DNA of 18,021 nt from an uncultured Desulfobacterales bacterium (GCA_945787595.1 CALZJV010000043.1:1-18021), one strand, 5' to 3'. Shown: positions 1-7,121, numbered from the stretch's first letter. The notes: generated by a model from the letters alone, not told the origin. Translations and numbers: made by a program.

Positions 1-7
1 GTCGGCA

Positions 8-46
8 ATTTATTTGTAATTTGATGCTTGTAATTTGTTATTTCCG
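8..46. repeat. Degenerate tandem TTTGTAATTTG-like words
   Basis: This AT-rich stretch repeats the word TTGTAATTTG twice, with a related TTGTTATTT at the end. It lies downstream of the receiver gene, at the window edge. It belongs to the same style of short-period intergenic repeat seen elsewhere in the window, with a different word. It has no coding potential that I can support. Confidence 0.4.
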
Positions 47-102
47 GTTTATCCGGATTAGGATACAGGGATCAGAAAGGGTGGGTTGCGTTTGCGTTTT
101 TT

Positions 103-483
103 TTACCCGGCTCCGGCGCCCATAGCCGCCATGGTCGGCACCGGCGCCAACGACCGGATGGATTCAATCAACTGTTTTAAGCGAAACGGTTTTGGAAACA
201 CCATATCAAAACTGTCAGATTCCAGCAACCACGGGGTACCGGACATGGCGATTACCGGAATGGACTGCTTTTCAGATTTTCGAATATGCGCCACAACACC
301 ATTACCGTCGATGCCCGGCATGCGAATATCGGTAATGACAATATCATAGCAGCCGTCATCAAATTTCCGGATTCCCTCTTGACCGTCATCGGCCGTTTCA
401 ACATTGTGTCCATATTTTGTTAAGGCCTGATGCATCAGCTGCAAAATTCCTTTTTCATCGTCGATTACCAAGATTGTTGACAT
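103..483 (-). CDS. Stand-alone response regulator receiver protein (CheY-like)
   Basis: A 126-residue single-domain receiver, expected to accept a phosphoryl group from a histidine kinase in the cytoplasm. The acidic pair D8-D9 sits in the VIDDE motif, the phospho-acceptor is D52 in TDIRMPG, the switch Ser is S81 in AMSGT, and the conserved Lys is K98 in FPKPF. All the essential receiver residues are therefore present. No DNA-binding or enzymatic output domain follows; the chain ends in a short Ala/Gly-rich tail. I chose the ATG at 483 because a GGAG lies seven bases upstream; an in-frame ATG five codons earlier has no such site and adds a non-homologous MWRNG. No kinase gene lies in the window, so its partner and output are unknown. 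The family is certain; the pathway is not. Confidence 0.9.
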   Translation of the reverse strand: MSTILVIDDEKGILQLMHQALTKYGHNVETADDGQEGIRKFDDGCYDIVITDIRMPGIDGNGVVAHIRKSEKQSIPVIAMSGTPWLLESDSFDMVFPKPFRLKQLIESIRSLAPVPTMAAMGAGAG

Positions 484-565
484 GCCATTTCTCCACAATA
501 ATTAAGCATCACGGTTTCAATTGGCTCAATAAACTATCTCGTAGGGCTTGTGCTTTAACCCCAAC

Positions 566-696
566 GGAATAGTGGAATGGTGGAATGGTGGGAATCAAAA
601 GCGGATGATGGTCCGATTTTATGTTCTGATTCGTGCCATCTATGTAAAAATAGATCCCATTCCGCTAAACCCAGTATTCCATCATTCCAGTATTCC
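566..696. repeat. Inverted pair of short-period tandem arrays (GGAATRSTGG words)
   Basis: The left arm (566-592) reads as three degenerate copies of a GGAATRSTGG-like word. The right arm (670-696) is its inverted complement and pairs at 23 of 27 positions by my count. The 77-nt centre contains a CGGATGATGGTCCG stretch but no gene. Tandem words in each arm plus inversion between arms suggest a miniature element or a folded RNA or DNA structure rather than chance. A related array lies at 5495-5535 after recJ. Confidence 0.75.
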
Positions 697-731
697 ACGG
701 CCTTGATTTACGGCATAGCCAAATTTCTCTG

Positions 732-752
732 ACCTGGCCCAGAGGACCAGGT
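732..752 (-). terminator. Hairpin downstream of the DUF151 gene (possible terminator or repeat palindrome)
   Basis: On the minus strand ACCTGGTCC pairs with GGGCCAGGT around a TCT loop, giving nine pairs with one G-U wobble. On the plus strand the same position would be a C-A mismatch, so the minus strand is the better reading. It lies about 285 nt past the stop of the DUF151 gene. No T-run follows on the minus strand, which weakens the case for an intrinsic terminator; it may be a repeat palindrome. Confidence 0.35.
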
Positions 753-1037
753 TTTCAATGTTAGAATAAAATGATGGGGGTTGTTTATAGAAAACCGTGG
801 CAGGCTGTCAACTCGGATTATAGTAGGTTTTTGAATTTGGCAAACAAATTTATCAACAATATCCATCCAACTGAAATTAATGAAGATATTACGAGTATCC
901 TCCTTAGGCCTTTGAAATAAAGGATTTACGAAAATAATATTTTTTTTAAATATTTTAGGCAGATCCAATTTTTTCAACAAATTATGAACAATTTGCTATC
1001 TGTGAGAATCTTGGGAAATCACCTCTTTTTGAGGAAT

Positions 1038-1535
1038 TTATACTTTATATTTACCGAAGTCATCCGGAGACAAATTCTCGAGATAATCCGCCCATTTTTT
1101 GCCTTCTTCGCTGGTATCCAATATCTCGGCTTCACCATCGCTGATTTTTGATTGTTGCATGACGGCGTCTTCCACATAGATGGGGGCGTTAAAGCGCAGG
1201 GCCAGGGCAATGGCATCGCTAGGTCGGGCATCGATATCGAAATTCTTGTCTTTCGATACAAAATAGATGCGGGCGTAAAAGGTGCTGTCTTTTAAATCAC
1301 AAACCTCAACCTTCGTAATCGAAATGTGCAATGTGTCTGAAAAATTTTTAAAAAGATCATGGGTCATGGGACGTTCGTATTTTATATCCTGAAGGGCTGA
1401 TGCAATCGAAGTGGCTTCGAGCAGTCCGATCCAGATCGGAATGGCCTGACCATGCTCCTCCGACTTTAAAATAATTATAGGCGTATTCGATGCCGGATCC
1501 ATTGTCAGACCCGCTATGCTTACTTTATGCAGCAT
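1038..1535 (-). CDS. Bifunctional nuclease family protein (DUF151)
   Basis: A 165-residue protein matching the DUF151/bifunctional nuclease family (PF02577). Visible family traits are the N-terminal PIIILKSEEHGQAIPIWIG segment, the following EATSIASAL helix, and the hallmark DARPSDAIALALRFNAPIYV around residues 101-120. The C-terminal 40 residues form an acidic tail. Family members have been described as DNases/RNases in plants, but the bacterial role is not settled, so I keep the name generic. The ATG at 1535 has an AAAGGAG eight bases upstream. It overlaps the end of miaB by 11 nt, so translation is probably coupled and the gene is the third cistron of the DUF4911-miaB-DUF151 operon. The pairing suggests an RNA-linked role, but that is inference. 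Confidence 0.9.
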   Translation of the reverse strand: MLHKVSIAGLTMDPASNTPIIILKSEEHGQAIPIWIGLLEATSIASALQDIKYERPMTHDLFKNFSDTLHISITKVEVCDLKDSTFYARIYFVSKDKNFDIDARPSDAIALALRFNAPIYVEDAVMQQSKISDGEAEILDTSEEGKKWADYLENLSPDDFGKYKV

Positions 1536-2946
1536 AACTTTTTTCTCCTTTCAACCCTCCGGTTGCAGATTTAACCTCAAGGGGCTTGCCCCAAAGTGAG
1601 TGGGCGTATGCCTTCTCAATCTTGATACGAACTATGTTTCCCGGAAAAACATCAGCGCAGCTCTGCGGATGGTTGTTATGATAAAAGTTGACGATTTTGT
1701 TCGTGGAGGTGCGTCCTGTCCACTGGACAGTTGGTTGGTTGTGGTTAAAACTGCCGGAAGATTGTTTTTTACTGAACCCTTCGACGAGAATCGGCTGAAC
1801 GGAGCCGACCAGCGCCTGATTTTTGATTCTGGTAAAATTTTCCTGCAATTTCAGCAATGTCTGCAGCCTCTTTCTTTTTTCTTCTTCTATAATCTTATTC
1901 TTAAATTGCACAGCAGGTGCGTTGGGACGATCCGAGTAGACAAAGGCGAAAAGTCCGTCAAATTGTACCAATTTTATCAAATCCATGGTTTCTTTGAAAT
2001 CTGCTTCGGTCTCTCCCGGAAACCCAACGATAAAATCGGATGTGATCGCTATGCCGGGACAAGTATCCCTGAGTTTGGCGATTTTGTCAAGATACAGCTC
2101 TTTGGTATATTTGCGGTTCATTCGTTTTAATATCCGGTCGGATCCTGATTGGATCGGCAAATGAATATGATCGCACACCTTTTCGTTGGCCTTAAATGTG
2201 TTTATCAAATCGCTGCCGAAATCCTTGGGGTGAGAAGTTGTAAACCGGATTCGCAAGAGCCCCTCAATCGAATTCACGTGAGAGAGTAATTCCGTAAAAG
2301 AACACAAGCCTTCCTTTTTCCCATAGCTGTTTACATTCTGTCCGAGCAGAGTAACTTCTTTAACACCGGATTGGACAAGACCCTGTATTTCTTCCAGGAT
2401 GCGGTCTGGATGCCGGCTGGTCTCCCTTCCCCGCACGTGGGGAACCACACAATATGTACAAAAATTGTCGCAACCTCGCATGATCGTCACAAAAGTCGAC
2501 ACCGATCCATCAAGCCGACGGTCCGGTAAGGCATCGGGCTGATCCGGTTTCTCCGCCAATGCGACATCGACGATGCGGCAGCGCTTGTCCTCTATTTTTT
2601 GGATTAAAAGGGGCAGACGATCAATCGCCTGGGTCCCAAACACAAGATCGATGTGTGGAACCCGCCTGAGTATTTTGTCTCCCTCCTGCTGTGCCACACA
2701 GCCCCCAACACCGATGATGAGACCCGGCCTTTTAATTTTCAGCCTGGCAAGCCGCCCCAGAAAACTAAATGCTTTTTGTTCGGCTTTCGCCCGAATAGTA
2801 CAGGTGTTGACGATAACGAGATCGGCTATTTCCAGACTACCTGTTTGCTGATATCCCAGGGCAGCAAGCCGGGCGGCAATTTGCCCGGAATCATAAACAT
2901 TCATCTGACAGCCGATGGTATTTAAGTAGAAATACTTATTCAGCAT
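1525..2946 (-). CDS. miaB: tRNA-2-methylthio-N6-dimethylallyladenosine synthase MiaB
   Basis: A radical-SAM methylthiotransferase that adds the 2-methylthio group to i6A37 of tRNAs reading UNN codons, completing ms2i6A next to the anticodon. The 473 residues show the full family order. The N-terminal domain has the three auxiliary-cluster cysteines C13 (GCQMN), C49 (NTCTIR) and C83 (GGCVAQ). The radical-SAM core has C159, C163 and C166 in RGCDNFCTYC, and the C-terminal TRAM domain has the WTGRTSTNKIVNF motif typical of MiaB. Length is within the usual range (about 440-475). The ATG at 2946 follows AAGG at six bases. It lies 36 nt after the DUF4911 gene and overlaps the DUF151 gene, so it is the middle cistron of an operon. 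The RimO, MtaB and CDK5RAP2-type paralogues fit less well because of the GCQMN and WTGRT signatures. Confidence 0.96.
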   Translation of the reverse strand: MLNKYFYLNTIGCQMNVYDSGQIAARLAALGYQQTGSLEIADLVIVNTCTIRAKAEQKAFSFLGRLARLKIKRPGLIIGVGGCVAQQEGDKILRRVPHIDLVFGTQAIDRLPLLIQKIEDKRCRIVDVALAEKPDQPDALPDRRLDGSVSTFVTIMRGCDNFCTYCVVPHVRGRETSRHPDRILEEIQGLVQSGVKEVTLLGQNVNSYGKKEGLCSFTELLSHVNSIEGLLRIRFTTSHPKDFGSDLINTFKANEKVCDHIHLPIQSGSDRILKRMNRKYTKELYLDKIAKLRDTCPGIAITSDFIVGFPGETEADFKETMDLIKLVQFDGLFAFVYSDRPNAPAVQFKNKIIEEEKRKRLQTLLKLQENFTRIKNQALVGSVQPILVEGFSKKQSSGSFNHNQPTVQWTGRTSTNKIVNFYHNNHPQSCADVFPGNIVRIKIEKAYAHSLWGKPLEVKSATGGLKGEKSYAA

Positions 2947-2982
2947 GGGAGCCTTTTATTATATCATCTTAACCTGGACGAA

Positions 2983-3219
2983 CTAGAAATGCGCCGCTTC
3001 CATCATAATATCGTCTTTAAGGTCCTTCAGTATCATATCCACGTCAGATTCACAGCCGGGTGCGATGTAAAATACGATGACACCCGACTCAGGGTTCAGG
3101 GTCTCAATATTCGCAAGACCATCGTATGCTTCGAATACGAATCTTAAATAGGCAATTTTATGGCGATCGACACGGTAATACCGTTTGATTGTTTCTCTGG
3201 GAACCTGGCTGGTTGACAT
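2983..3219 (-). CDS. DUF4911 domain protein
   Basis: A small 78-residue soluble protein resembling the DUF4911 family: a basic RYYRVDRHKIAYLRFVFEAY segment, then a GLANIETLNPESGVIVFYI strand region, then APGCESD and a C-terminal helix. The motifs IAYLRF, EAYDGLA and PGCESD are what I recognise. No function is established to my knowledge. It has no signal peptide or membrane segment. The ATG at 3219 has only a distant GGAAGG (14 nt away), and no alternative in-frame start is visible upstream. It is the first cistron before miaB (36-nt gap), which suggests a role linked to tRNA modification or iron-sulfur chemistry; that is purely contextual. A pair of overlapping palindromes lies 25-45 nt upstream. 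Confidence 0.8.
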   Translation of the reverse strand: MSTSQVPRETIKRYYRVDRHKIAYLRFVFEAYDGLANIETLNPESGVIVFYIAPGCESDVDMILKDLKDDIMMEAAHF

Positions 3220-3243
3220 GACCGTGCAATAAACCTTCCGACA

Positions 3244-3263
3244 AAAGTTAAAACTTTAAAGTT
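3244..3263. promoter_or_regulatory. Overlapping AAAGTT/AACTTT palindromes before the DUF4911 operon
   Basis: AAAGTT-AA-AACTTT (3244-3257) overlaps a perfect 12-base palindrome AACTTTAAAGTT (3252-3263). They lie 25-45 nt upstream of the DUF4911 start codon. The position fits an operator or a small RNA hairpin in the leader of the DUF4911-miaB-DUF151 transcript. No factor can be named, and AT-rich palindromes can arise by chance. Confidence 0.3.
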
Positions 3264-3497
3264 ACCATCGATGGACACTGCTCCCAATATTAACCAAAAT
3301 CTGGCATACCCGTCATTCCCCATTGATTGAAACGGATTTATAACCGGTTGAAGACACAATCCCATGGATATGAGCTGCCCGGATTTTTCAACCCGGAACG
3401 TTGAACCCCTGGCCCAGACCTGGATCATATGCGAATTCTCTTGATCTGACGGTCGCATCGGTTTGATGACACTCCAAACGTATCCAAAAGCAGTCGC

Positions 3498-3554
3498 GCT
3501 CTCCGAGGCGTAGGCTACGAGCCCGCTTCCAGCTGATAGGCCTACAGGCCGGAG
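3498..3554. repeat. GC-rich palindromic repeat, two head-to-head copies
   Basis: The first half holds CTCTCCGAGGCGTAGGCT-ACGAGCC, which includes the palindrome CGTAGGCTACG. The second half, read on the minus strand, is CTCCGGCCTGTAGGCCTAT, a probable diverged copy. GTAGGC at 3510-3515 can pair with GCCTAC at 3540-3545, and CTCCG with CGGAG, giving a large imperfect hairpin. The first half recurs inverted after recJ at 5465-5493. It behaves like an extragenic palindromic repeat. The rest of the 3220-3733 gap (about 510 nt between divergent genes) shows only a candidate recJ promoter and the word-like CAATCCACAATCC near 3665. Confidence 0.6.
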
Positions 3555-3614
3555 GGGAAGCCAGGGCAGGCCTGAACCGCGCAACCTATTTTAGTATAAC
3601 CATATCCTTTGTTT

Positions 3615-3643
3615 TTTCAATAAAAAAGCGAATGAGATATAAT
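3615..3643 (+). promoter_or_regulatory. Candidate sigma-70 promoter for recJ
   Basis: A perfect TATAAT lies at 3638-3643, with TTTCAA at 3615-3620 spaced 17 bases upstream as a weak -35 element. It would give an untranslated leader of roughly 80 nt before recJ. The -10 match is exact and the -35 match is poor, in an AT-rich background, so this remains a candidate. Confidence 0.4.
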
Positions 3644-3733
3644 AGCAGCCTCCATTCATATAACAATCCACAATCCATGATCTAAAATGATTTTGGTTGT
3701 TACCCATCCAAATTTAGGATATATGACGCACCC

Positions 3734-5452
3734 ATGAAACACCACTGGCACATGCTTGAACCGAACCCGGATAAAGTCAGAGAACTGAGCCATAAGTTGG
3801 GTTGTCATTCGCTCACAGCAAGCGTTCTGATCAATCGGGAGATTGATACCATCGAGGCTGCCACGGACTTTTTGAACTCCTCTTTGAATAATATACGTCC
3901 GCCCTTTTCCCTTAAAGATATGGATGTGGCCATCAATCGCATTTATAAGGCCATCACCGCAAATGAAAAAATTTTGATATTTGGTGACTACGATGTTGAC
4001 GGCGTCACAGCTACTGTCATTTTGCTGAACTTTTTGCGTTATGCCGGCGCCGATGTTTCCTACTACATTCCCCACCGGGTAACCGAGGGTTACAGTATCC
4101 AGCCCGGACATATTTCCCGCTACGCCCGCCCTCAAAAAATCGATCTGATCATCACGGCAGACTGCGGATCCGACAGCCATCAGGCGGTGGCAGCGGCTAA
4201 AAGGTCCGGCATTGATATGATTATTACGGATCACCACATCATCGCGGAAAATATTCCGCCGGCTATAGCGGTTATAAATCCAAAGCGCCGGGACTGCCCG
4301 GCGGATCTGCAAAATCTTGCCGGTGTCGGTGTCGCATTTTGTCTGTTGATCTGTCTTCGAACCCACTTGCGTGAAAAGGGATTCTGGCAGGAACGCCCGG
4401 AGCCCAATTTGAAAAATTATTGTGATCTTGTGGCGTTAGGCACCGTCGCGGACATGGTGCCGCTCATTGAGGAAAATCGCATCCTGTGTAAGACCGGTTT
4501 AAAGCTAATCCATGCCGGCCGCCGTCCCGGTCTGGCGGCTCTGCTGGAAGCCAGCGCCATCCATAGCGATTTCCTGGATGCCGACGATATTGCCTTCCGG
4601 CTAGCCCCGCGCCTAAATGCGGCGGGTCGCATGGATCATGCCGCCAGGGCCGTTGAACTATTGACGGCCAATGATAGGAATAATGCAGGCAAAACAGCGC
4701 ACACGCTTAATTTATTAAACCAGAAGAGACGCCAAATAGTGCAAGGAATCTTTGCAGACATTCAACGGTTTTTAGAAAAAAATCCCTCATTACTCCAACA
4801 ACGCTCTCTGGTTTTATCCGGGCAAGGATGGCATGTGGGAGTCCTGGGGATTGTTGCGTCGCAGATCGTTAACGCCTATTATCGCCCGGTAGTTATAATC
4901 ACAACCCGGGACGGCATTGGAATGGGTTCCGGCAGAAGTGTCGCGGGGCTCAACCTCTATGACACCCTAGTGTCCTGCAAGCCGTACCTTGAATCCTTTG
5001 GGGGGCATTCAATGGCAGCGGGTCTCAAGATACGTGAAGAAAATATAGCTGATTTTAAAAACGCCTTTGAAAGCCTCATCCGGCGCATTATTCAGGTAGA
5101 GGATTTAACGCCTACCCTGCACATCGATTCTGAATTGGATTTTGACACGATTTCAGATGCACTTGTCAATGAGTTGGAAGCGCTGATGCCGTTTGGCACC
5201 GGGAACCCGGAGCCGCTTTTCATGACTGCCAACGCTAGGGTGGTATCATCAAAAATTGTGGGGAAAAACCACCGGCGCATGATCCTGCGGCAATCATCAG
5301 CACCGAACACGCCGGTCTTTCAGGCCATCCAATTCAATGTCGATTCCCGAGTTTCGAATAAACAAAACTTCTCCCAAGTAATATTTAAACTTCGCTGGAA
5401 CCGCTGGAAAGAAAGAAAAACCGTTCAACTTATAGTTGAAGATCTGCGGTAA
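3734..5452 (+). CDS. recJ: Single-stranded-DNA-specific exonuclease RecJ
   Basis: A 5'-to-3' single-strand DNA exonuclease used in recombination and mismatch or base-excision repair. At 572 residues it has normal RecJ length. The DHH-phosphoesterase core carries GDYDVDG (84-90), TADCG (141-145), TDHH (165-168) and GTVADMVPL (236-244), followed by APRLNAAGRM (291-300). The DHHA1 part shows GWHVGVLGIVASQ near 365-377 and FGGHSMAAGL (422-431), and the C-terminal OB-type domain contains PFGTGNPEP (486-494). All catalytic Asp/His motifs are intact. The usual VDCGIS after motif II is ADCGSDS here, a non-catalytic variation. I kept the ATG at 3734 because the following KHHWHMLEP matches the N-terminal strand of the family; the Shine-Dalgarno match (AGGA at 14 nt) is weak, and an ATG six codons in is possible. 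It is flanked on both sides by copies of a GC-rich palindromic repeat. Confidence 0.95.
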   Translation: MKHHWHMLEPNPDKVRELSHKLGCHSLTASVLINREIDTIEAATDFLNSSLNNIRPPFSLKDMDVAINRIYKAITANEKILIFGDYDVDGVTATVILLNFLRYAGADVSYYIPHRVTEGYSIQPGHISRYARPQKIDLIITADCGSDSHQAVAAAKRSGIDMIITDHHIIAENIPPAIAVINPKRRDCPADLQNLAGVGVAFCLLICLRTHLREKGFWQERPEPNLKNYCDLVALGTVADMVPLIEENRILCKTGLKLIHAGRRPGLAALLEASAIHSDFLDADDIAFRLAPRLNAAGRMDHAARAVELLTANDRNNAGKTAHTLNLLNQKRRQIVQGIFADIQRFLEKNPSLLQQRSLVLSGQGWHVGVLGIVASQIVNAYYRPVVIITTRDGIGMGSGRSVAGLNLYDTLVSCKPYLESFGGHSMAAGLKIREENIADFKNAFESLIRRIIQVEDLTPTLHIDSELDFDTISDALVNELEALMPFGTGNPEPLFMTANARVVSSKIVGKNHRRMILRQSSAPNTPVFQAIQFNVDSRVSNKQNFSQVIFKLRWNRWKERKTVQLIVEDLR

Positions 5453-5464
5453 TGTAATGATGGC

Positions 5465-5493
5465 CTCCGGCTCGTAGAGCCTACGCCTCGGAG
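5465..5493. repeat. GC-rich palindromic repeat after recJ (may act as terminator)
   Basis: CTCCGG pairs with TCGGAG on the outside and CGTAG with CTACG on the inside around an AGC loop, with a two-position internal mismatch. It begins 12 nt after the recJ stop. On the minus strand it is nearly identical to the element at 3498-3525 (a two-base CT insertion separates them), so it is a dispersed repeat. There is no T-run directly behind it, so any role in termination or transcript-end protection is a guess. Confidence 0.6.
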
Positions 5494-5494
5494 A

Positions 5495-5535
5495 GAATAC
5501 TGGCGTGATGGAGTATTGGAGTGATGGAGTATTGA
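5495..5535 (+). repeat. Short-period tandem array (TGATGGAGTATTGG words)
   Basis: The word GTGATGGAGTATTG occurs twice in tandem, preceded by a diverged GAATACTGGC copy. The word resembles those in the inverted arrays at 566-696. The array follows directly after the GC-rich palindrome behind recJ. Confidence 0.6.
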
Positions 5536-5628
5536 AAAAAAGACATCAAACCTTTTTTCTTGCAATCCTTGCTTTGAATTATTATTATACATCAACAGCA
5601 CAAAATATAAAAACGGCAATTTTCCTTA

Positions 5629-5660
5629 AATATTCAATCTACAATATTCAATATACAATC
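5629..5660 (+). repeat. Short-period tandem array (ATATTCAATCTACA words)
   Basis: Degenerate copies of ATATTCAAT and ACAAT follow each other up to 16 nt before the start codon of the next gene, so the array lies in its untranslated leader, next to the AAGGTG ribosome-binding site. The beginning AAATATTCAATCT recurs in the same orientation at 12911. Confidence 0.6.
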
Positions 5661-5676
5661 ATTAAGGTGATATGAC

Positions 5677-6099
5677 ATGGGCAAGGTCTTCCGGCCAAGT
5701 TCTCGCGAATCAACCATTTTATCGAAAATTGAGTCGTCCAAGGAGCACATGCGACGACTGGCGATAGGCAGAGTCCGAGACTGCTCGGAGTCTCTGGCCA
5801 GTGCGATTGCCATGAAGCTGGTAGAGAAAAAACTGATTGAAACAACCAATAAAAACGCCCTTGACGAACAACTGCAAAACTGTCTTGAAAATATGAACCG
5901 GTTGGAAGATTTTGATATTGATTATCAGATTGCACCCATCCGAAACTTAGTTCCCCAGCCTCATATCGTCAGCCTTTATGTGACCTCATTTGTTATTGAA
6001 AAGCTCATCAAACACAAAGACGTTGTGGATATTTTCGGCTCCGATGAAGAAATATATTTGACCATCAACGAGCAAGTTAAAAAGTTTTTGCCGAAATAA
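5677..6099 (+). CDS. Protein of unknown function, coupled to an MBL-fold hydrolase
   Basis: I do not recognise this 140-residue protein. It looks soluble and mainly helical, with no signal peptide, membrane segment, cysteine cluster or obvious catalytic motif. The first 55 residues are basic and charged and contain SSKEHMRRLAIGRVRD. The middle has an acidic LDEQLQNCLENMNRLEDFDID stretch. The C-terminal third is a hydrophobic helix-rich part with VSLYVTSFVIEKLIKHKDV. The start is supported by AAGGTG seven to eight nt upstream of the ATG. Its stop overlaps the start of the MBL-fold gene as TAATG, so the two proteins are probably made together. The frame is open over its whole length with codon use like its neighbours, and I believe it is real. 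A partner or regulator of the downstream hydrolase is the simplest hypothesis. Confidence 0.75.
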   Translation: MGKVFRPSSRESTILSKIESSKEHMRRLAIGRVRDCSESLASAIAMKLVEKKLIETTNKNALDEQLQNCLENMNRLEDFDIDYQIAPIRNLVPQPHIVSLYVTSFVIEKLIKHKDVVDIFGSDEEIYLTINEQVKKFLPK

Positions 6100-7121
6100 T
6101 GCGTCCCAGTTTTCATCCCAGGCTAATCAACGGTCCCTTTGATGATCCCGGACTTTTCATTCCCTTTCAATTTCAAAATCGCGCTGTAATTTTCGATCTC
6201 GGAGACCTCAACTGCCTGGCGCCTAAAGACATCCTCAAAATCAGTCATGCCTTTGTATCCCATACCCACATGGACCATTTCATCGGATTTGACCGACTAT
6301 TGCGTCTTTCTCTGGGACGCGAGAAAAATCTTTCGCTTTATGGCCCGCCGGGTTTCTTAAAAAATGTGGAAGGCAAACTAGCCGGATATACCTGGAATCT
6401 TGCCGATAAATATAACTACCCGCTTCGTTTGCAGATAAGTGAAGTACATCCACAATACACGCTATGCCGGCAGTATCGGTGCCGCGACAGGTTCCAGTCG
6501 CTTATAGATCCGGTCGAGCAGCCGTTTGCCGGTATTTTGTATGAAGATCCGGCCTTCAAGGTCTCGGCCGTTAACCTCGATCACAAAATTCCCTGTCTGG
6601 GATTTTCCATAAAGGAACGCTTTCACGTAAATATCATCAAGAGCGGTTTAACAACACTGGGCCTCACCCCGGGCCCCTGGCTGACGGAATTTAAGCAGGC
6701 ATTATACAATCAGGCTGATTCCGCTTCAAAATTTGAAGCCAAGTTCGACCGGCAAAAGCCGGCTAAGTATTTCATCCTGGGGGATCTTGCCGATAATATT
6801 GCCCGGATCACACCGGGGCAAAAAATAAGCTACATAACCGATGTGGTATACAGCCAATCTAATCGGAAGCGGATAGTGGCATTGGCCAAAGGATCCGATC
6901 ACCTGTTTATTGAAGCAGCCTTTATGGAGCAAGACCACGAAATTGCCGAGAGAAAACACCATCTAACTACCCGACAGGCCGGTTACCTGGCTGAAGCTGC
7001 AAAGGTAAAACAGATGACCGTCTTTCACTTCTCACCCAGATACACGGGAATGGAGGAACAGTTACGGGAGGAAGCCAGGGCAGCATATGAGAACAGCACC
7101 CATCAGAGGGCAAAGGACTGA
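6099..7121 (+). CDS. MBL-fold metallo-hydrolase, RNase Z-like
   Basis: A 340-residue cytoplasmic protein with a metallo-beta-lactamase fold. The zinc-binding signature is SHTHMDH (H55, H57, D59, H60), set in a FVSHTHMDHFIGFDRLLR context like the tRNase Z group. Further likely ligands or motifs are H162 in LDHKIPCLGF (an RNase Z-like segment), D248 in SYITDVVY, H287/H288 in HHLTTRQAG and H310 in FHFSPRY. These order and spacing traits fit an RNase Z-type phosphodiesterase, which matures tRNA 3' ends, but the protein lacks a clear flexible arm I can recognise, so the substrate is not certain. It starts with ATG inside the stop of the preceding gene (TAATG) and has no own Shine-Dalgarno site, so translational coupling is likely. 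It converges on the mannose-1-phosphate gene. Confidence 0.85.
   Translation: MRPSFHPRLINGPFDDPGLFIPFQFQNRAVIFDLGDLNCLAPKDILKISHAFVSHTHMDHFIGFDRLLRLSLGREKNLSLYGPPGFLKNVEGKLAGYTWNLADKYNYPLRLQISEVHPQYTLCRQYRCRDRFQSLIDPVEQPFAGILYEDPAFKVSAVNLDHKIPCLGFSIKERFHVNIIKSGLTTLGLTPGPWLTEFKQALYNQADSASKFEAKFDRQKPAKYFILGDLADNIARITPGQKISYITDVVYSQSNRKRIVALAKGSDHLFIEAAFMEQDHEIAERKHHLTTRQAGYLAEAAKVKQMTVFHFSPRYTGMEEQLREEARAAYENSTHQRAKD

Larger units (their letters stand above)
484..1037. other. Intergenic region with inverted repeats, no supported gene
   Basis: About 550 nt lie between the receiver gene and the stop of the DUF151 gene, both on the minus strand. The left part holds the inverted GGAATRSTGG-type arrays (566-696) and the right part a strong hairpin (732-752). 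A 90-codon minus-strand frame (708-980) starts only with TTG, has no convincing ribosome-binding site and runs through the hairpin, so I do not call it a gene. The part from about 755 to 1037 is AT-rich and otherwise featureless to me. Confidence 0.6.

Noticed and set aside
708..980. 90-codon minus-strand frame between the receiver and DUF151 genes
   Set aside because: It starts with TTG, has no convincing ribosome-binding site, resembles no family I know, and its end is made of the hairpin at 732-752.
3144..3584. 146-codon minus-strand frame upstream of the DUF4911 gene
   Set aside because: It overlaps the recognised DUF4911 gene in another frame and translates the GC-rich palindromic repeat; no family resemblance.
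3656..4366. 236-codon minus-strand frame opposite recJ
   Set aside because: Antisense shadow of the recJ DHH domain, whose motifs are clear on the plus strand.
5630..5660. Possible CRISPR-like or iteron array
   Set aside because: The units are too short (about 8-14 nt), unequal and lack spacers of constant length. No cas or rep gene is nearby.
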